Assembly: GCF_002026305.1 (NCBI RefSeq)
Contig: NZ_MVAB01000001.1
Span: 1,222,001-1,286,000, forward strand
Length of the DNA stretch: 64,000 nt
Direction of reading: 5' to 3'
DNA from: Vagococcus martis
Lineage (GTDB): Bacteria; Bacillota; Bacilli; Lactobacillales; Vagococcaceae
Shown here piece by piece: positions 7,971 through 17,850 of this stretch. The notes under the pieces are model-generated. The model worked only from the letters and a program-made list of their open reading frames with translations, ran no database searches and was not told where the DNA came from. Made by a program: the position numbers and the translations under genes. Position 1 is the first letter of the stretch. Every line of letters starts with the position of its first letter.

Positions 7971-8018
7971 AGTAAAACGATTTACTTAGGTAAATTAGTT
8001 GTAGTAAATCGTTTTACT
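7971..8018 (+). promoter_or_regulatory. Paired LacI-type operators in inverted arrangement
   Basis: AGTAAAACGATTTACT at 7971-7986 and its exact reverse complement AGTAAATCGTTTTACT at 8003-8018. Each is itself an imperfect palindrome of the GTAAA-CG-TTTAC type seen for LacI/RbsR regulators. Centres are 32 bp apart, three helical turns, suiting two dimers on one face. No T run follows, so it is not a terminator. Confidence 0.7.
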
Positions 8019-8041
8019 TGATGAGAATTGAGGAACACATA

Positions 8042-9343
8042 ATGAGAATGGTAGATTTAATAAAGAAGAAACGAGACGGTTTAGCTTTATCAAAAGATGA
8101 GATTGAATTTATTATTAATGGTTATACTACAGGTGATGTAACAGATTATCAAATGAGTGCCCTTTTAATGGCTATATATTTTAATGATATGACAGATGAA
8201 GAAATTACATGTATGACAACAGCGATGAGTCAATCGGGAGATATGATTGATTTATCGGCCATTCAAGGAATTAAAGTTGATAAACATTCAACTGGTGGCG
8301 TAGGAGATACAACAACATTAGTATTAGCTCCTTTGGTGGCATCAGTTGGAGCAAAAGTAGCTAAAATGAGTGGTCGAGGATTAGGTCACACAGGTGGTAC
8401 AATTGATAAATTAGAAGCGATACCAGGATTTAAAGTTGAGCTAGAAAATGATGAATTTATTAAATTTGTTAATGAAAGTAATGTTGCAGTAACTGGACAA
8501 TCCGGAGATTTAGCACCAGCAGATAAAAAAATCTATGCATTGCGTGATGTAACAGCAACGGTTGACTCTATACCGCTTATTGCTAGTTCTATCATGTGTA
8601 AAAAGATTGCGTCAGGTGCAGATGCGATAGTACTTGATGTGACAACCGGTGATGGTGCCTTTATGAAGAATATCGAGGATGCTGAAAGATTGGCTCATAC
8701 AATGGTTCGAATTGGTCATTTAGCGAATCGTCAAACGATGGCAATTATTTCTGATATGTCACAACCTTTGGGAAATGCGATTGGGAACGCTAACGAGATA
8801 AAAGAAGCAATTGATGCATTAAAAGGTGAAGGACCAGAAGATTTAATGGAAATGGTATACACTCTTGGGAGTCAAATGGTCGTTCTAGCAGAAAAAGCGT
8901 CTACTTTAGAAGAAGCACGACAATTATTAGAAAACAGCATAACAAGTGGCGCAGCTGCGGATAAATTTAAAGAAATGATCCGTAATCAAGGTGGGGATGA
9001 TTCTGTTGTTGATTTTCCTGAAAAATTACCACAAGCAAACTATATTATAGAAGTTCCAGCTAAAAAAACGGGGGTTGTTTCTAAAATAGTTGCAGACAAA
9101 ATTGGTGTTGCGGCCATGCTTTTAGGTGCTGGGCGACGAACAAAAGAAGAAGAAATTGATTATGCAGTTGGATTGATTTTGAATAAAAAAGTTGGAGATT
9201 CAGTATTTGAAGGCGAATCATTAGTGACCATTCAAGCAAACCGTGAAAATGTTGATGATGTTCTAAACGTTATCTACGATAATATAGAGATTGGTGATAT
9301 CGGAGAAGAACCAGTTCTTATTCACAAAATAATAACCGAATAA
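8042..9343 (+). CDS. pdp: Pyrimidine-nucleoside phosphorylase
   Basis: 433 residues from the ATG at 8042, 7 nt after GAGGA and matching the family start MRMVDLI. The glycosyltransferase-3 signature [13 protein letters not shown] lies near residue 80, with [16 protein letters not shown] near 110; both contact phosphate and pyrimidine. It splits uridine, thymidine or deoxyuridine with phosphate to base and (deoxy)ribose-1-phosphate in the cytoplasm. First enzyme gene of the operon; its products feed DeoB. Thymidine-only specificity (DeoA) is less likely given Gram-positive family membership. Confidence 0.92.
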   Translation: MRMVDLIKKKRDGLALSKDEIEFIINGYTTGDVTDYQMSALLMAIYFNDMTDEEITCMTTAMSQSGDMIDLSAIQGIKVDKHSTGGVGDTTTLVLAPLVASVGAKVAKMSGRGLGHTGGTIDKLEAIPGFKVELENDEFIKFVNESNVAVTGQSGDLAPADKKIYALRDVTATVDSIPLIASSIMCKKIASGADAIVLDVTTGDGAFMKNIEDAERLAHTMVRIGHLANRQTMAIISDMSQPLGNAIGNANEIKEAIDALKGEGPEDLMEMVYTLGSQMVVLAEKASTLEEARQLLENSITSGAAADKFKEMIRNQGGDDSVVDFPEKLPQANYIIEVPAKKTGVVSKIVADKIGVAAMLLGAGRRTKEEEIDYAVGLILNKKVGDSVFEGESLVTIQANRENVDDVLNVIYDNIEIGDIGEEPVLIHKIITE

Positions 9344-9698
9344 TGATAAAAAATGATAAAAAATCGTTCATATTATTCTAATGAATATTGATAATTTCTC
9401 TTAAAAATAGTATCTTTAATTTTAGAGATATTATAAATGATTAAAGTCTTTTTTACCTAATTTATTGTTAAATAACAGTGATTTATTATTTTACTCGTTT
9501 TTTTCGTAATGTTAACAAAGTAAGAGTTTTCAAATGAAAAGTTAGGGTAAGTGATTAAATATAAAAAAATTGGTATAGTTGTGATAGGTTGGTAGAAAAG
9601 ATGTTTCTTATCAAAAAGAGGGGGGCGGGCGATATCAAAATAAGCTGATAAAGTCTTTGGGTTGATGTTCATAGGTAAATAAAGGTAGGAGATATATT
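9344..9698 (+). other. 355-bp gap between pdp and cdd
   Basis: AT-rich, beginning with a short direct repeat of AATGATAAAA. It holds an out-of-character G-rich run (GAGGGGGGCGGGCG, 9619-9632). The cdd ribosome site TAGGAGAT is at 9686. I see no convincing promoter, terminator or coding frame; a 71-codon minus-strand frame lacks a ribosome site. Confidence 0.4.
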
Positions 9699-10094
9699 AT
9701 GACAGTAGACAAAAATTGGATTGACCATGCAACACATGCGTATCATCAAGCATATGTTCCTTATTCTGAATTTCCTGTAGGTGCGGCTCTTGTGACTAAA
9801 TCAGGTAAAGTGTATGAAGGCTGTAACATAGAAAATGCATCATTTGGTTTAACGAATTGTGCAGAGCGAACAGCGGTTTTTAAAGCAATATCAGAAGGTG
9901 AAAAAGAGTTTGACCATTTAGTAGTTATTGGAAATACTAAAGAGCCGATTTCTCCTTGTGGGGCTTGCAGACAGGTTTTAGTCGAATTTTGTGATCCAGA
10001 TATGCCAATTACATTATGCAATTTAAATGGAGACACAAAAGAGACAACTATGAAAGAACTACTTCCATACTCATTTGTCGAAGTAGAAAAATAA
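9699..10094 (+). CDS. cdd: Cytidine deaminase
   Basis: 131 residues, standard for the small tetrameric enzyme. The zinc site is complete: CNIENASFGLTNCAERTA (Cys plus catalytic Glu) and PCGACRQVL (two Cys). It converts cytidine and deoxycytidine to uridine forms, which Pdp then cleaves. TAGGAGAT is the ribosome site, and bmpA follows after 44 bp, so cdd belongs to the nucleoside operon. Confidence 0.95.
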   Translation: MTVDKNWIDHATHAYHQAYVPYSEFPVGAALVTKSGKVYEGCNIENASFGLTNCAERTAVFKAISEGEKEFDHLVVIGNTKEPISPCGACRQVLVEFCDPDMPITLCNLNGDTKETTMKELLPYSFVEVEK

Positions 10095-10138
10095 CTATCA
10101 ACTAACAACTAAAAATTATAAGCGGAGGTTTTTCAAAA

Positions 10139-11248
10139 ATGAAAAAATCAACAAAATTTGGTGCAGGATTATTAGTTATGGGATTAGCAGTAACGTTAAC
10201 AGCTTGTGGGGGAAATAAAGCAGGCGGTAACGTTGGTGGAAAAACAACTTCAGGCGAAAAACCAGATGAGTCAGTTCATACAGCAGCAATTGTAACTGAC
10301 GTTGGTGGTGTGGATGATAAATCGTTTAACCAAGGTGCTTGGGAAGGTTTGAAAGAGTGGGGAGAAGCTAACAAACTTGAAAAAGGTGCTAATGGTTATG
10401 ATTACTTCCAATCAACAGATGCATCTCAATACACAACAAATATTGACCAAGCTGTCGCAAGTAAATTTGAAACTATTTTTGGTATTGGTTACTTATTAAC
10501 AGATGCCATTTCAGCAGCAGCAGATCAAAATAAAGACACACAATTTGGTATCGTAGACTCAGTTATTGAAGGAAAAGATAACGTCGTATCTTTAACATTT
10601 AAGGATAATGAAGCGGCTTACTTGGCAGGGATTGCAGCAGCGTATTCTACTAAAACAGATAAAGTTGGATTTGTTGGAGGCGAAGAAGGCGCAGTTATTG
10701 ACCGTTTTGAAGCAGGATTTGTTAAAGGTGTTGAAGATGGAGCAAAAGAATTAGATAAAAAAATTAAAGTAGACGTTCAATATGCAGCATCATTTGGTGA
10801 CCCTGCTAAAGGTAAAGCTTTAGCTGCCAATATGTACCAAAACGGTGTGGATATTATTTACCATGCTTCAGGTGGTACTGGTGCAGGAGTCTTCCAAGAA
10901 GCTAAAGATTTAAATGAAAAACAATCAGCAGACAAACGTGTTTGGGTGATTGGTGTAGATAGAGATCAAGAAGAAGATGGTAACTACAAAGACAAAGATG
11001 GTAAAGAAGAAAACTTCACCTTAACATCAAGTGTTAAAGGTGTGGGAACTGCTGTTAAAGACGTAACTGAAAAAGCTCAAAAAGGTGAATTCCCTGGTGG
11101 AGACGTATTAGTTTATGGTCTTAAAGAAGGCGGAGTTGATTTATCTAAAGGGCATTTAGATCAAAAAGCAATTGATGCAGTAGAAAAAGCTCGTAAAGAA
11201 GTTATTGATGGAAAAGTAGAAGTTCCAGAAAAACCAGCTAAAAAATAA
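10139..11248 (+). CDS. bmpA: BMP-family nucleoside-binding lipoprotein
   Basis: 369 residues with a lipoprotein signal: charged start, hydrophobic core and lipobox LTAC with Cys near residue 23, then a Gly-rich linker. The Bmp/PnrA fold is recognisable from VTDVGGVDDKSFNQGAWEGL near residue 50 and GIGYLLTDAI near residue 120. It captures purine and pyrimidine nucleosides outside the membrane and hands them to NupABC. AGCGGAGG precedes the ATG. Hairpins after the stop may raise its level over the membrane parts. Confidence 0.92.
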   Translation: MKKSTKFGAGLLVMGLAVTLTACGGNKAGGNVGGKTTSGEKPDESVHTAAIVTDVGGVDDKSFNQGAWEGLKEWGEANKLEKGANGYDYFQSTDASQYTTNIDQAVASKFETIFGIGYLLTDAISAAADQNKDTQFGIVDSVIEGKDNVVSLTFKDNEAAYLAGIAAAYSTKTDKVGFVGGEEGAVIDRFEAGFVKGVEDGAKELDKKIKVDVQYAASFGDPAKGKALAANMYQNGVDIIYHASGGTGAGVFQEAKDLNEKQSADKRVWVIGVDRDQEEDGNYKDKDGKEENFTLTSSVKGVGTAVKDVTEKAQKGEFPGGDVLVYGLKEGGVDLSKGHLDQKAIDAVEKARKEVIDGKVEVPEKPAKK

Positions 11249-11272
11249 AAATTGTTGAAAAGTCGTTGATAG

Positions 11273-11393
11273 AAAACTTTATGGGAAACGTTCAAAATAA
11301 ACTGAATAACTTTTCCATAAAGTTTTTCTTTTAGGCTTTAAAGGAATGGGAAAAGTAAGTTTTCTCTTTCCTTCAAAGTCTAAACTTTGAAGT
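11273..11393 (+). terminator. Hairpins between bmpA and nupA, probable partial terminator/processing region
   Basis: A 12-bp core stem (AAAACTTTATGG with CCATAAAGTTTT) at 11273-11326 ends in a T-rich tract. A second perfect hairpin, CTTCAAAG/CTTTGAAG, ends at 11393. Such structures commonly let binding-protein mRNA outnumber the ATPase and permease mRNA. Confidence 0.65.
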
Positions 11394-11420
11394 GTGATAA
11401 TGATAAAGAGGTGTGAAATC

Positions 11421-12986
11421 ATGAGTGAGGAAAACTATGTCATAGAAATGCGGAATATCACAAAACAATTTGGTGATTTCAAAGCAAATGACAACATCAA
11501 TCTCCAAATTAGAAAAGGCGAAATTCATGCGTTATTGGGTGAAAATGGTGCAGGAAAATCAACCTTGATGAATGTATTATCAGGATTACTACAGCCGACT
11601 AGTGGACAAATCTATATGGATGGTCAACCAGTAACGATTGCTAATCCAACTGATGCCAAACGTTTAGGAATCGGGATGGTCCATCAGCATTTTATGTTGG
11701 TAGATGCTTTTACAGTAACTGAAAACATTATTTTAGGTGATGAACCAACAAAATCTGGTGTGCTGGATAAGAAAAAATCAGTGGAAGATTTAAAACGAAT
11801 CTCAGAACAATACGGTATGGAAGTTAATCCAGATGCCTTAATCAGTGATATTTCAGTTGGAATGCAACAACGTGTTGAGATTTTAAAAACATTGTATCGT
11901 GGCGCGAATATATTAATTTTTGATGAGCCGACAGCGGTATTAACACCTCAAGAAATTGATGAGTTGATTATGACCATGAAGGAATTAGTAAAAGAAGGTA
12001 AATCAATCATTATTATTACGCACAAGTTAGATGAAATTAAAAAAGTGGCGGATAGATGTACGGTAATTCGTCGAGGTAAGAGTATTGAAACAGTGAACGT
12101 AAAAGATGTTAGTTCACAACAATTAGCGGATTTAATGGTCGGTCGTTCGGTATCATTTAAGACAGAAAAAGAACCATCAAATCCTAAAGAAGTCATTTTA
12201 TCAGTTAAAGATTTACATGTAAAAGATAATCGTGGACTTGAAGCAATTAAAGGATTAGATTTAGATGTTCGAGCTGGAGAAGTTGTTGGGATTGCTGGTA
12301 TTGATGGGAATGGTCAAACGGAATTAATCCAAGCTATTACAGGTCTTAAGAAAATTGAATCTGGTAAAGTGATGTTACGTGATAAGGACATAACGAATTT
12401 AAAACCTCGTCAAATCACAGAATCAAGTGTGGGACATGTTCCTGAAGACAGACATAAATATGGTCTTGTTTTAGACATGACATTATCTGAAAATATTGCC
12501 TTACAAACTTATTATCACGAACCGTTTAGTAAGAATGGTGTACTGAATTATAACTACATGGATTCTTATGCGAGAAAATTAATCGAAGAGTATGATGTTC
12601 GTACAACAAGTGAACATGCACAAGCTAAGTCACTTTCAGGTGGTAATCAACAAAAAGCGATTATCGCTCGTGAAATGGATAGAGATCCTGAGTTACTAAT
12701 TGTTTCTCAGCCAACTCGTGGGTTAGACGTTGGAGCGATTGAGTACATTCATAAACGTTTAATTAATCACCGTGATAAAGGCAATGCTGTTTTAGTAGTC
12801 AGCTTTGAATTAGAAGAGATCTTAAATGTGTCGGACCGAATTGCTGTTATCCATGCAGGCCAAATCGTCGGGATTGTTGATCCAAAAGAAACAACAGAAA
12901 ACGAGTTAGGATTATTAATGGCTGGATACACATTGGAAGAAGCACGACGAGAATTAGGGACAGAGGTAGGTGTAACTAATGAGTAA
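11421..12986 (+). CDS. nupA: Nucleoside ABC transporter ATP-binding protein (two ABC domains)
   Basis: 521 residues from the ATG at 11421, 6 nt after GAGGTG; a GTG at 11394 is less likely. The first ABC domain has Walker A GENGAGKST and signature ISVGMQQR. The second has a degenerate Walker A (GIDGNGQTEL) and signature LSGGNQQK. This asymmetric double-ABC form is typical of sugar/nucleoside importers. It powers uptake through NupB and NupC with BmpA as receptor, and overlaps nupB by 8 bp. Names follow the Lactococcus BmpA-NupABC system. Confidence 0.88.
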   Translation: MSEENYVIEMRNITKQFGDFKANDNINLQIRKGEIHALLGENGAGKSTLMNVLSGLLQPTSGQIYMDGQPVTIANPTDAKRLGIGMVHQHFMLVDAFTVTENIILGDEPTKSGVLDKKKSVEDLKRISEQYGMEVNPDALISDISVGMQQRVEILKTLYRGANILIFDEPTAVLTPQEIDELIMTMKELVKEGKSIIIITHKLDEIKKVADRCTVIRRGKSIETVNVKDVSSQQLADLMVGRSVSFKTEKEPSNPKEVILSVKDLHVKDNRGLEAIKGLDLDVRAGEVVGIAGIDGNGQTELIQAITGLKKIESGKVMLRDKDITNLKPRQITESSVGHVPEDRHKYGLVLDMTLSENIALQTYYHEPFSKNGVLNYNYMDSYARKLIEEYDVRTTSEHAQAKSLSGGNQQKAIIAREMDRDPELLIVSQPTRGLDVGAIEYIHKRLINHRDKGNAVLVVSFELEEILNVSDRIAVIHAGQIVGIVDPKETTENELGLLMAGYTLEEARRELGTEVGVTNE

Positions 12987-14082
12987 TTTTAAATTTAGTA
13001 AGATGAATGGAATCTTGGTTCCTATTTTATCGGTTATTATGGGATTTGTATTAGGTGCTATTATTATGTTGCTATTTGGTTATAACCCAGTTCAAGGGTA
13101 TCAAGCCATGTTGACAACAGCATTTCAATCACCAAAAAGTATTGGAGAAATTTTTGTAACAGCTGGGCCTTTAATTTTTACGGCTTTAGGATTTTCTGTG
13201 GCAAGTGCTGCTGGATTCTTTAATATCGGGCTTTCAGGTCAGGCGTTGGCTGGTTGGGTAGCAAGTATCTGGGTTGGACTTTCAATGGGAGACTCGCCAA
13301 GATTAGTTGCCTTAACTGCAGCTATTTTAGCAGGGGTGATTGCTGGAGCTTTAACAGCGGCGATACCTGGTTTATTAAGAGCTTATTTTGGAACAAGTGA
13401 AGTCATTGTTACAATCATGATGAACTACATTTTACTTTATACAAGTACACATATCGTTAATAATGTTATTCCAGAGAAATTTATTTCAACTAAAGGAACT
13501 ACTAAATTGATTGGGGCAAATGTGTCTCTTAGAACAGAGTTTTTAACCTCAATTAGTAATGGATCTCGTTTGAATTTAGGTATTATCTTTGCTTTTATTT
13601 TCTTAATCTTGATTTGGTTTTTAATGAAGAAAACCACATTAGGTTATGAAATTACAGCTGTTGGTTTAAACCCATTTGCATCAGAATATGCAGGGATGAG
13701 TAGTAAACGTATTATTGTGTTATCAATGGTTATATCAGGAGCATTAGCTGGTATGGGTGGCGTTGTGTATGGATTAGGAACATTTGGTAACTTCTTTGTT
13801 CAAGGTAACTCATTAAGTATTGGATTTGATGGTATGGCAGTCTCATTACTTGGTGGAGGATCATCCATCGGTATTTTACTATCATCCTTATTGTTCAGTA
13901 TCCTAAAATTAGGTGGACAAGGTATGCCAATATTGGCTGGTGTACCAACTGAATTGGTTGATGTTGTTATTGCTTCTATCATCTTCTTTGTTGGTATTAG
14001 CTACTTAATCAAATTGATTTTAACAAAACTTGAAACAAAAAAAGAACCAAAAGCTAGCAAAGTTGAAGGAGGTAAAGCGTGA
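12979..14082 (+). CDS. nupB: Nucleoside ABC transporter permease
   Basis: 367 residues, highly hydrophobic, about 8-10 membrane segments, ending in a Lys-rich cytoplasmic tail. The segment SAAGFFNIGLSGQALAGW is typical of BPD_transp_2 permeases of the nucleoside/BMP group. Its start overlaps nupA by 8 bp and its stop overlaps nupC, showing translational coupling. It forms half of the membrane channel. Confidence 0.88.
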   Translation: MSNFKFSKMNGILVPILSVIMGFVLGAIIMLLFGYNPVQGYQAMLTTAFQSPKSIGEIFVTAGPLIFTALGFSVASAAGFFNIGLSGQALAGWVASIWVGLSMGDSPRLVALTAAILAGVIAGALTAAIPGLLRAYFGTSEVIVTIMMNYILLYTSTHIVNNVIPEKFISTKGTTKLIGANVSLRTEFLTSISNGSRLNLGIIFAFIFLILIWFLMKKTTLGYEITAVGLNPFASEYAGMSSKRIIVLSMVISGALAGMGGVVYGLGTFGNFFVQGNSLSIGFDGMAVSLLGGGSSIGILLSSLLFSILKLGGQGMPILAGVPTELVDVVIASIIFFVGISYLIKLILTKLETKKEPKASKVEGGKA

Positions 14083-15044
14083 TGGCAGCAGATACTATGT
14101 CAACAGTTGCGTCTATTATTACGCAAACACTTGTTTATTCAACACCTCTTGTTTTTACAGCATTAGGCGGAACATTTTCAGAACGTGGTGGGATTGTTAA
14201 CGTTGGGTTAGAAGGTATCATGGTAATGGGTGCATTCAGCTCAGTTGTGTTTAACATTACGTATGCCGGAGTATTTGGCGTTTGGACACCATGGATTGCT
14301 TTATTAGTTGGTGGAATTGTCGGAATGATTTTCTCATTACTTCATGCTGTAGCAACAATTAACTTGCGTGCCGATCATATTATTAGTGGTACTGTTATCA
14401 ACCTGATGGCACCAGCTTTAAGTATTTTCTTAGTTAAAGTGTTATATGGTAAAGGTCAAACAGACCAAGTACCACAAACATTTGGTTACTGGGAAGTTCC
14501 TGGATTAAGTAAGATTCCAGTGATTGGGCCATTATTATTTGAAAAAACATCAGCACCTGCCTTTTTAGCTATTTTAGTGTCAGTCATCGCGTGGTTTGTT
14601 ATCTATAAGACACGTTTTGGTTTGAGATTACGCTCAGTAGGTGAGAATCCTCAAGCAGCTGATACATTAGGGATTAATGTTTATGGTATGAAATATTCAG
14701 GTGTATTAATTTCTGGCTTTTTAGGTGGGATTGGTGGAGCAGTGTTTGCTCAAACAATCGCTGGACGTTTTGCTGTGACAACCATATCAGGTCAAGGTTT
14801 CATCTCAATGGCTGCGATGATCTTTGGTAAATGGAATCCACTTGGTGCAATGGGAGCAGCTCTATTCTTTGGATTTGCTCAAAACTTGAGTATTGTAGGA
14901 GACAGCATTCCACTTATTTCAAGTATTCCAAAAGTGTACCTACAAAGTGCTCCATACGCGTTAACGATTATTGTGTTAGTATTGTTCTTAGGTAAAGCAC
15001 AAGGACCTAAAGCAGGCGGTAAAACATATATTAAATCTAAATAG
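14082..15044 (+). CDS. nupC: Nucleoside ABC transporter permease
   Basis: 320 residues from the ATG at 14082, which shares an A with the nupB stop (TGATG) and lies 9 nt after AGGAGG; a GTG one codon earlier is possible. About 8-10 hydrophobic segments; motifs SERGGIVNVGLEGIMVMGA and GENPQAADTLGINV mark the second permease of BMP-type importers. It pairs with NupB. A terminator hairpin follows the stop. Confidence 0.88.
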   Translation: MAADTMSTVASIITQTLVYSTPLVFTALGGTFSERGGIVNVGLEGIMVMGAFSSVVFNITYAGVFGVWTPWIALLVGGIVGMIFSLLHAVATINLRADHIISGTVINLMAPALSIFLVKVLYGKGQTDQVPQTFGYWEVPGLSKIPVIGPLLFEKTSAPAFLAILVSVIAWFVIYKTRFGLRLRSVGENPQAADTLGINVYGMKYSGVLISGFLGGIGGAVFAQTIAGRFAVTTISGQGFISMAAMIFGKWNPLGAMGAALFFGFAQNLSIVGDSIPLISSIPKVYLQSAPYALTIIVLVLFLGKAQGPKAGGKTYIKSK

Positions 15045-15053
15045 TAATTAACT

Positions 15054-15088
15054 CCTTCCTCTAGCTCCTCTAAACAGAGGGAGGTTTT
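15054..15088 (+). terminator. Probable terminator after nupC
   Basis: CCTTCCTCT pairs with AGAGGGAGG (one T-G pair) over a 13-nt loop, then TTTT. The T run is short, so read-through into deoB is likely. Confidence 0.55.
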
Positions 15089-15122
15089 AAAATATAAAAA
15101 TGACTTGGAAGAAGGAATTGTA

Positions 15123-16292
15123 ATGTTTAAAAGAATTCATTTAGTAGTACTAGATTCTGTTGGAATTGGTGAAGCTCCTGACGCTGAAAAATTTGGCGAT
15201 GTTGGAAGTCACACACTAGGTCATATAGCTGAGCATGGGTTACATGTTCCTAATATGGAAGAATTAGGTCTTGGAACAATTGAACCTTTAAAAGGTGTCA
15301 AAGCGATTGAAGATCATAAAGGCTATGCGACTAAACTAGAAGAAGTATCTGTTGGTAAAGACACAATGACTGGTCATTGGGAAATTGCTGGATTAAACAT
15401 TCAAACACCTTTTAGAGTATTCCCTGAAGGTTTCCCTCAAGATTTATTAGACAAAATCACTGAATTTTCTGGTCGTGGCATTATTATGGGTGCTAATAAA
15501 CCATATAGTGGCACACAAGTTATTGAGGATTTTGGTGAAGAACAAATGAAAACAGGGGACTTAATTATCTACACATCAGCTGACCCTGTGTTACAAATTG
15601 CTGCTCATGAAGATGTAATTCCATTAGAAGAATTATACAAAATTTGTGAGTACACTCGTGAAATCACGAAAGATGATCCTTATATGATTGGTCGTATTAT
15701 CGCTAGACCTTACTTAGGTGAACCAGGTAACTTTAAACGTACAGCTAACCGTCATGACTATGCCCTTGATCCATTTGGTCGTACAGTTTTAAACGAATTA
15801 AAAGATGCTGGAAAAGATGTTATCGCAGTTGGTAAAATCAACGATATCTTTAACGGTCAAGGGATGACAGAAGCAATCCGTACCGCTTCAAATATGGATG
15901 GCGTGGATAAATTATTAGACGTGATGAAACAAGATTTTGAAGGAGTAAGTTTTACTAACTTGGTTGACTTTGATGCGTTATTTGGACATAGAAGAGATAC
16001 ACCAGGTTATGCTAAAGCATTAGAAGACTTTGATGCCCGTTTACCAGAGATTTATGCTAATATGCAAGAAGATGATTTATTATTAATCACAGCAGACCAC
16101 GGAAACGATCCAACCTTCCCGGGAACAGATCACACTCGTGAGTATGTACCATTACTTGCTTATAGTAAAAAAATGCAAGGACATGGTCAATTGCCACAAG
16201 GTTATTACTCAGATATTTCTGCGACAATTGCAGATAATTTTGATGTTAAACCAACAGAAAACGGAAAAAGCTTTTTAGAATTATTGAAATAA
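15123..16292 (+). CDS. deoB: Phosphopentomutase
   Basis: 389 residues from the ATG at 15123, after AAGGAATT; a TTG at 15105 has no site. Alkaline-phosphatase superfamily metal motifs are visible: [12 protein letters not shown] near the start, DTMTGHWE near residue 90, and [18 protein letters not shown] near residue 325. It converts (deoxy)ribose-1-phosphate from the phosphorylases to the 5-phosphate. The next step for deoxyribose, DeoC aldolase, is not encoded in this cluster. pupG follows after 13 bp. Confidence 0.94.
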   Translation: MFKRIHLVVLDSVGIGEAPDAEKFGDVGSHTLGHIAEHGLHVPNMEELGLGTIEPLKGVKAIEDHKGYATKLEEVSVGKDTMTGHWEIAGLNIQTPFRVFPEGFPQDLLDKITEFSGRGIIMGANKPYSGTQVIEDFGEEQMKTGDLIIYTSADPVLQIAAHEDVIPLEELYKICEYTREITKDDPYMIGRIIARPYLGEPGNFKRTANRHDYALDPFGRTVLNELKDAGKDVIAVGKINDIFNGQGMTEAIRTASNMDGVDKLLDVMKQDFEGVSFTNLVDFDALFGHRRDTPGYAKALEDFDARLPEIYANMQEDDLLLITADHGNDPTFPGTDHTREYVPLLAYSKKMQGHGQLPQGYYSDISATIADNFDVKPTENGKSFLELLK

Positions 16293-16305
16293 GGGAGACT
16301 ATAAC

Positions 16306-17121
16306 ATGTCATTAAGCGAAAAATTAGCAGCAACATCACAATATATTAAAGAAAAAGGGGTAGGAGCCGTTGATTTTGGTCTTATCTTAGGATCAGGTTT
16401 AGGAGAGCTAGCTGACGAGATTACAGATCGCGTGGTTATTCCTTATGAAGACATTCCACATTTTCCTGTATCAACAGTGGTAGGTCATGCAGGACAACTT
16501 GTTTACGGAACATTATCTGGTAAAAAAGTTTTAGCAATGCAAGGACGCTTTCATTATTATGAAGGTCATTCAATGCAAACTGTCACATTCCCCGTGAGAG
16601 TGATGAAAGCTTTAGGAGCAGATTCATTAATTGTAACCAATGCAGCTGGTGGGGTAAATACAAGTTTTTCACCAGGCGATTTGATGTTAATTACCGATCA
16701 AATTAACTTTACCGGTGACAATCCTTTAATGGGATTAAACGAAGAAGATTTAGGTCCACGCTTCCCTGATATGTCAGAAGCTTATAACAAAGCATATGGT
16801 GAAGTAACGAAAAAAGTAGCACAAGAACTATCTATTCACTTACAAAAAGGTGTTTATATGGGATTCTCTGGTCCAACTTATGAAACACCAGCAGAAGTAC
16901 GTATGGCTCGTGTGATGGGTGCGGATGCTGTTGGTATGTCAACTGTTCCTGAAGTGATTGTAGCTAATCATATGTCAATGAAAGTACTAGGTATCACATG
17001 TGTGACAAACTTAGCAGCAGGTATGCAAGCTAATTTAAATCATGAAGAAGTGGTCGAGACAACAGAACGAGTGAAAGCAGATTTCAAAGAACTAGTGAAA
17101 CGTACACTAGAAAAACTTTAA
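16306..17121 (+). CDS. pupG: Purine-nucleoside phosphorylase, trimeric (inosine/guanosine type)
   Basis: 271 residues, the size of the trimeric class. Motifs: phosphate-binding LGSGLGELADE near residue 28, VVGHAGQLVYG near 63, TNAAGGVN near 111 and GPTYETPAEVRM near 190, with the purine-recognition region GADAVGMSTVPE near 206. It cleaves inosine and guanosine to base plus ribose-1-phosphate. GGGAGA precedes the ATG. It sits between deoB and deoD in one transcript. Confidence 0.93.
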   Translation: MSLSEKLAATSQYIKEKGVGAVDFGLILGSGLGELADEITDRVVIPYEDIPHFPVSTVVGHAGQLVYGTLSGKKVLAMQGRFHYYEGHSMQTVTFPVRVMKALGADSLIVTNAAGGVNTSFSPGDLMLITDQINFTGDNPLMGLNEEDLGPRFPDMSEAYNKAYGEVTKKVAQELSIHLQKGVYMGFSGPTYETPAEVRMARVMGADAVGMSTVPEVIVANHMSMKVLGITCVTNLAAGMQANLNHEEVVETTERVKADFKELVKRTLEKL

Positions 17122-17139
17122 TTTAAAGGAGACTGAAGA

Positions 17140-17850
17140 ATGAGCGTACATATTGGAGCAAAAAAGGGAGAAATTGCAGATAAAATTTTACTTCCAGGAG
17201 ACCCATTAAGAGCGAAATATATCGCCGAAACATTTTTAGAAGATCCTAAGTGTTATAACGAAGTTCGAGGCATGCTAGGCTATACAGGTACTTACAAAGG
17301 CCATAAAATATCGGTTCAAGGAACAGGTATGGGAATGCCTTCAGCAGCCATCTATGCGAATGAATTAATTCGCGAGTATGACGTGAAAAAATTAATGCGA
17401 GTTGGAACATGTGGTGCCATTCGTAAAGATGTACACGTGAGAGATTTAGTGTTAGCTCAAGCGGCAGCAACCAATTCAGCGATTATTCGTAAAGATTTTC
17501 CGAATTTTGATTTCCCACAAATCGCTGATTTTGATTTATTAACGACAGCTTATGATATTGCCAAAGAAAAAGGCTTTAATATCCATGTTGGAAATGTATT
17601 ATCAAATGATACGTTTTACTCAGATGACAATTCAGATGTCTTTAAATTAGGTGAATATGGCGTGTTAGGTGTTGAGATGGAAGCGGCAGTGCTTTACTAT
17701 CTAGCAGCTAAATACAACGTCCAAGCACTTGCTTTGATGACAGTGAGTGATCATATGATTACTGGTGAAGAAACAACATCAGAAGAACGTCAAATGACAT
17801 TTAATGACATGATGATTGTTGGACTTGAAACATTAATTAAAGAAGATTAA
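17140..17850 (+). CDS. deoD: Purine-nucleoside phosphorylase, hexameric
   Basis: 236 residues, the DeoD class. Motifs: [14 protein letters not shown] near residue 17, [13 protein letters not shown] near 60, [11 protein letters not shown] near 87 and [13 protein letters not shown] near 177. It accepts adenosine as well as 6-oxopurine nucleosides, complementing PupG. AAAGGAG precedes the ATG. The stop lies next to the 8-bp target duplication of the ISL3 element, so the original downstream sequence of the operon is now separated by 2.7 kb. Confidence 0.94.
   Translation: MSVHIGAKKGEIADKILLPGDPLRAKYIAETFLEDPKCYNEVRGMLGYTGTYKGHKISVQGTGMGMPSAAIYANELIREYDVKKLMRVGTCGAIRKDVHVRDLVLAQAAATNSAIIRKDFPNFDFPQIADFDLLTTAYDIAKEKGFNIHVGNVLSNDTFYSDDNSDVFKLGEYGVLGVEMEAAVLYYLAAKYNVQALALMTVSDHMITGEETTSEERQMTFNDMMIVGLETLIKED

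Noticed and set aside
7971-8018. Terminator between regulator and pdp
   Set aside because: The inverted repeat has no T run and each half is itself a LacI-type palindrome, so operators fit better.
9457-9672. 71-codon minus-strand frame between pdp and cdd
   Set aside because: No ribosome site, no recognisable motif, overlaps the cdd leader.
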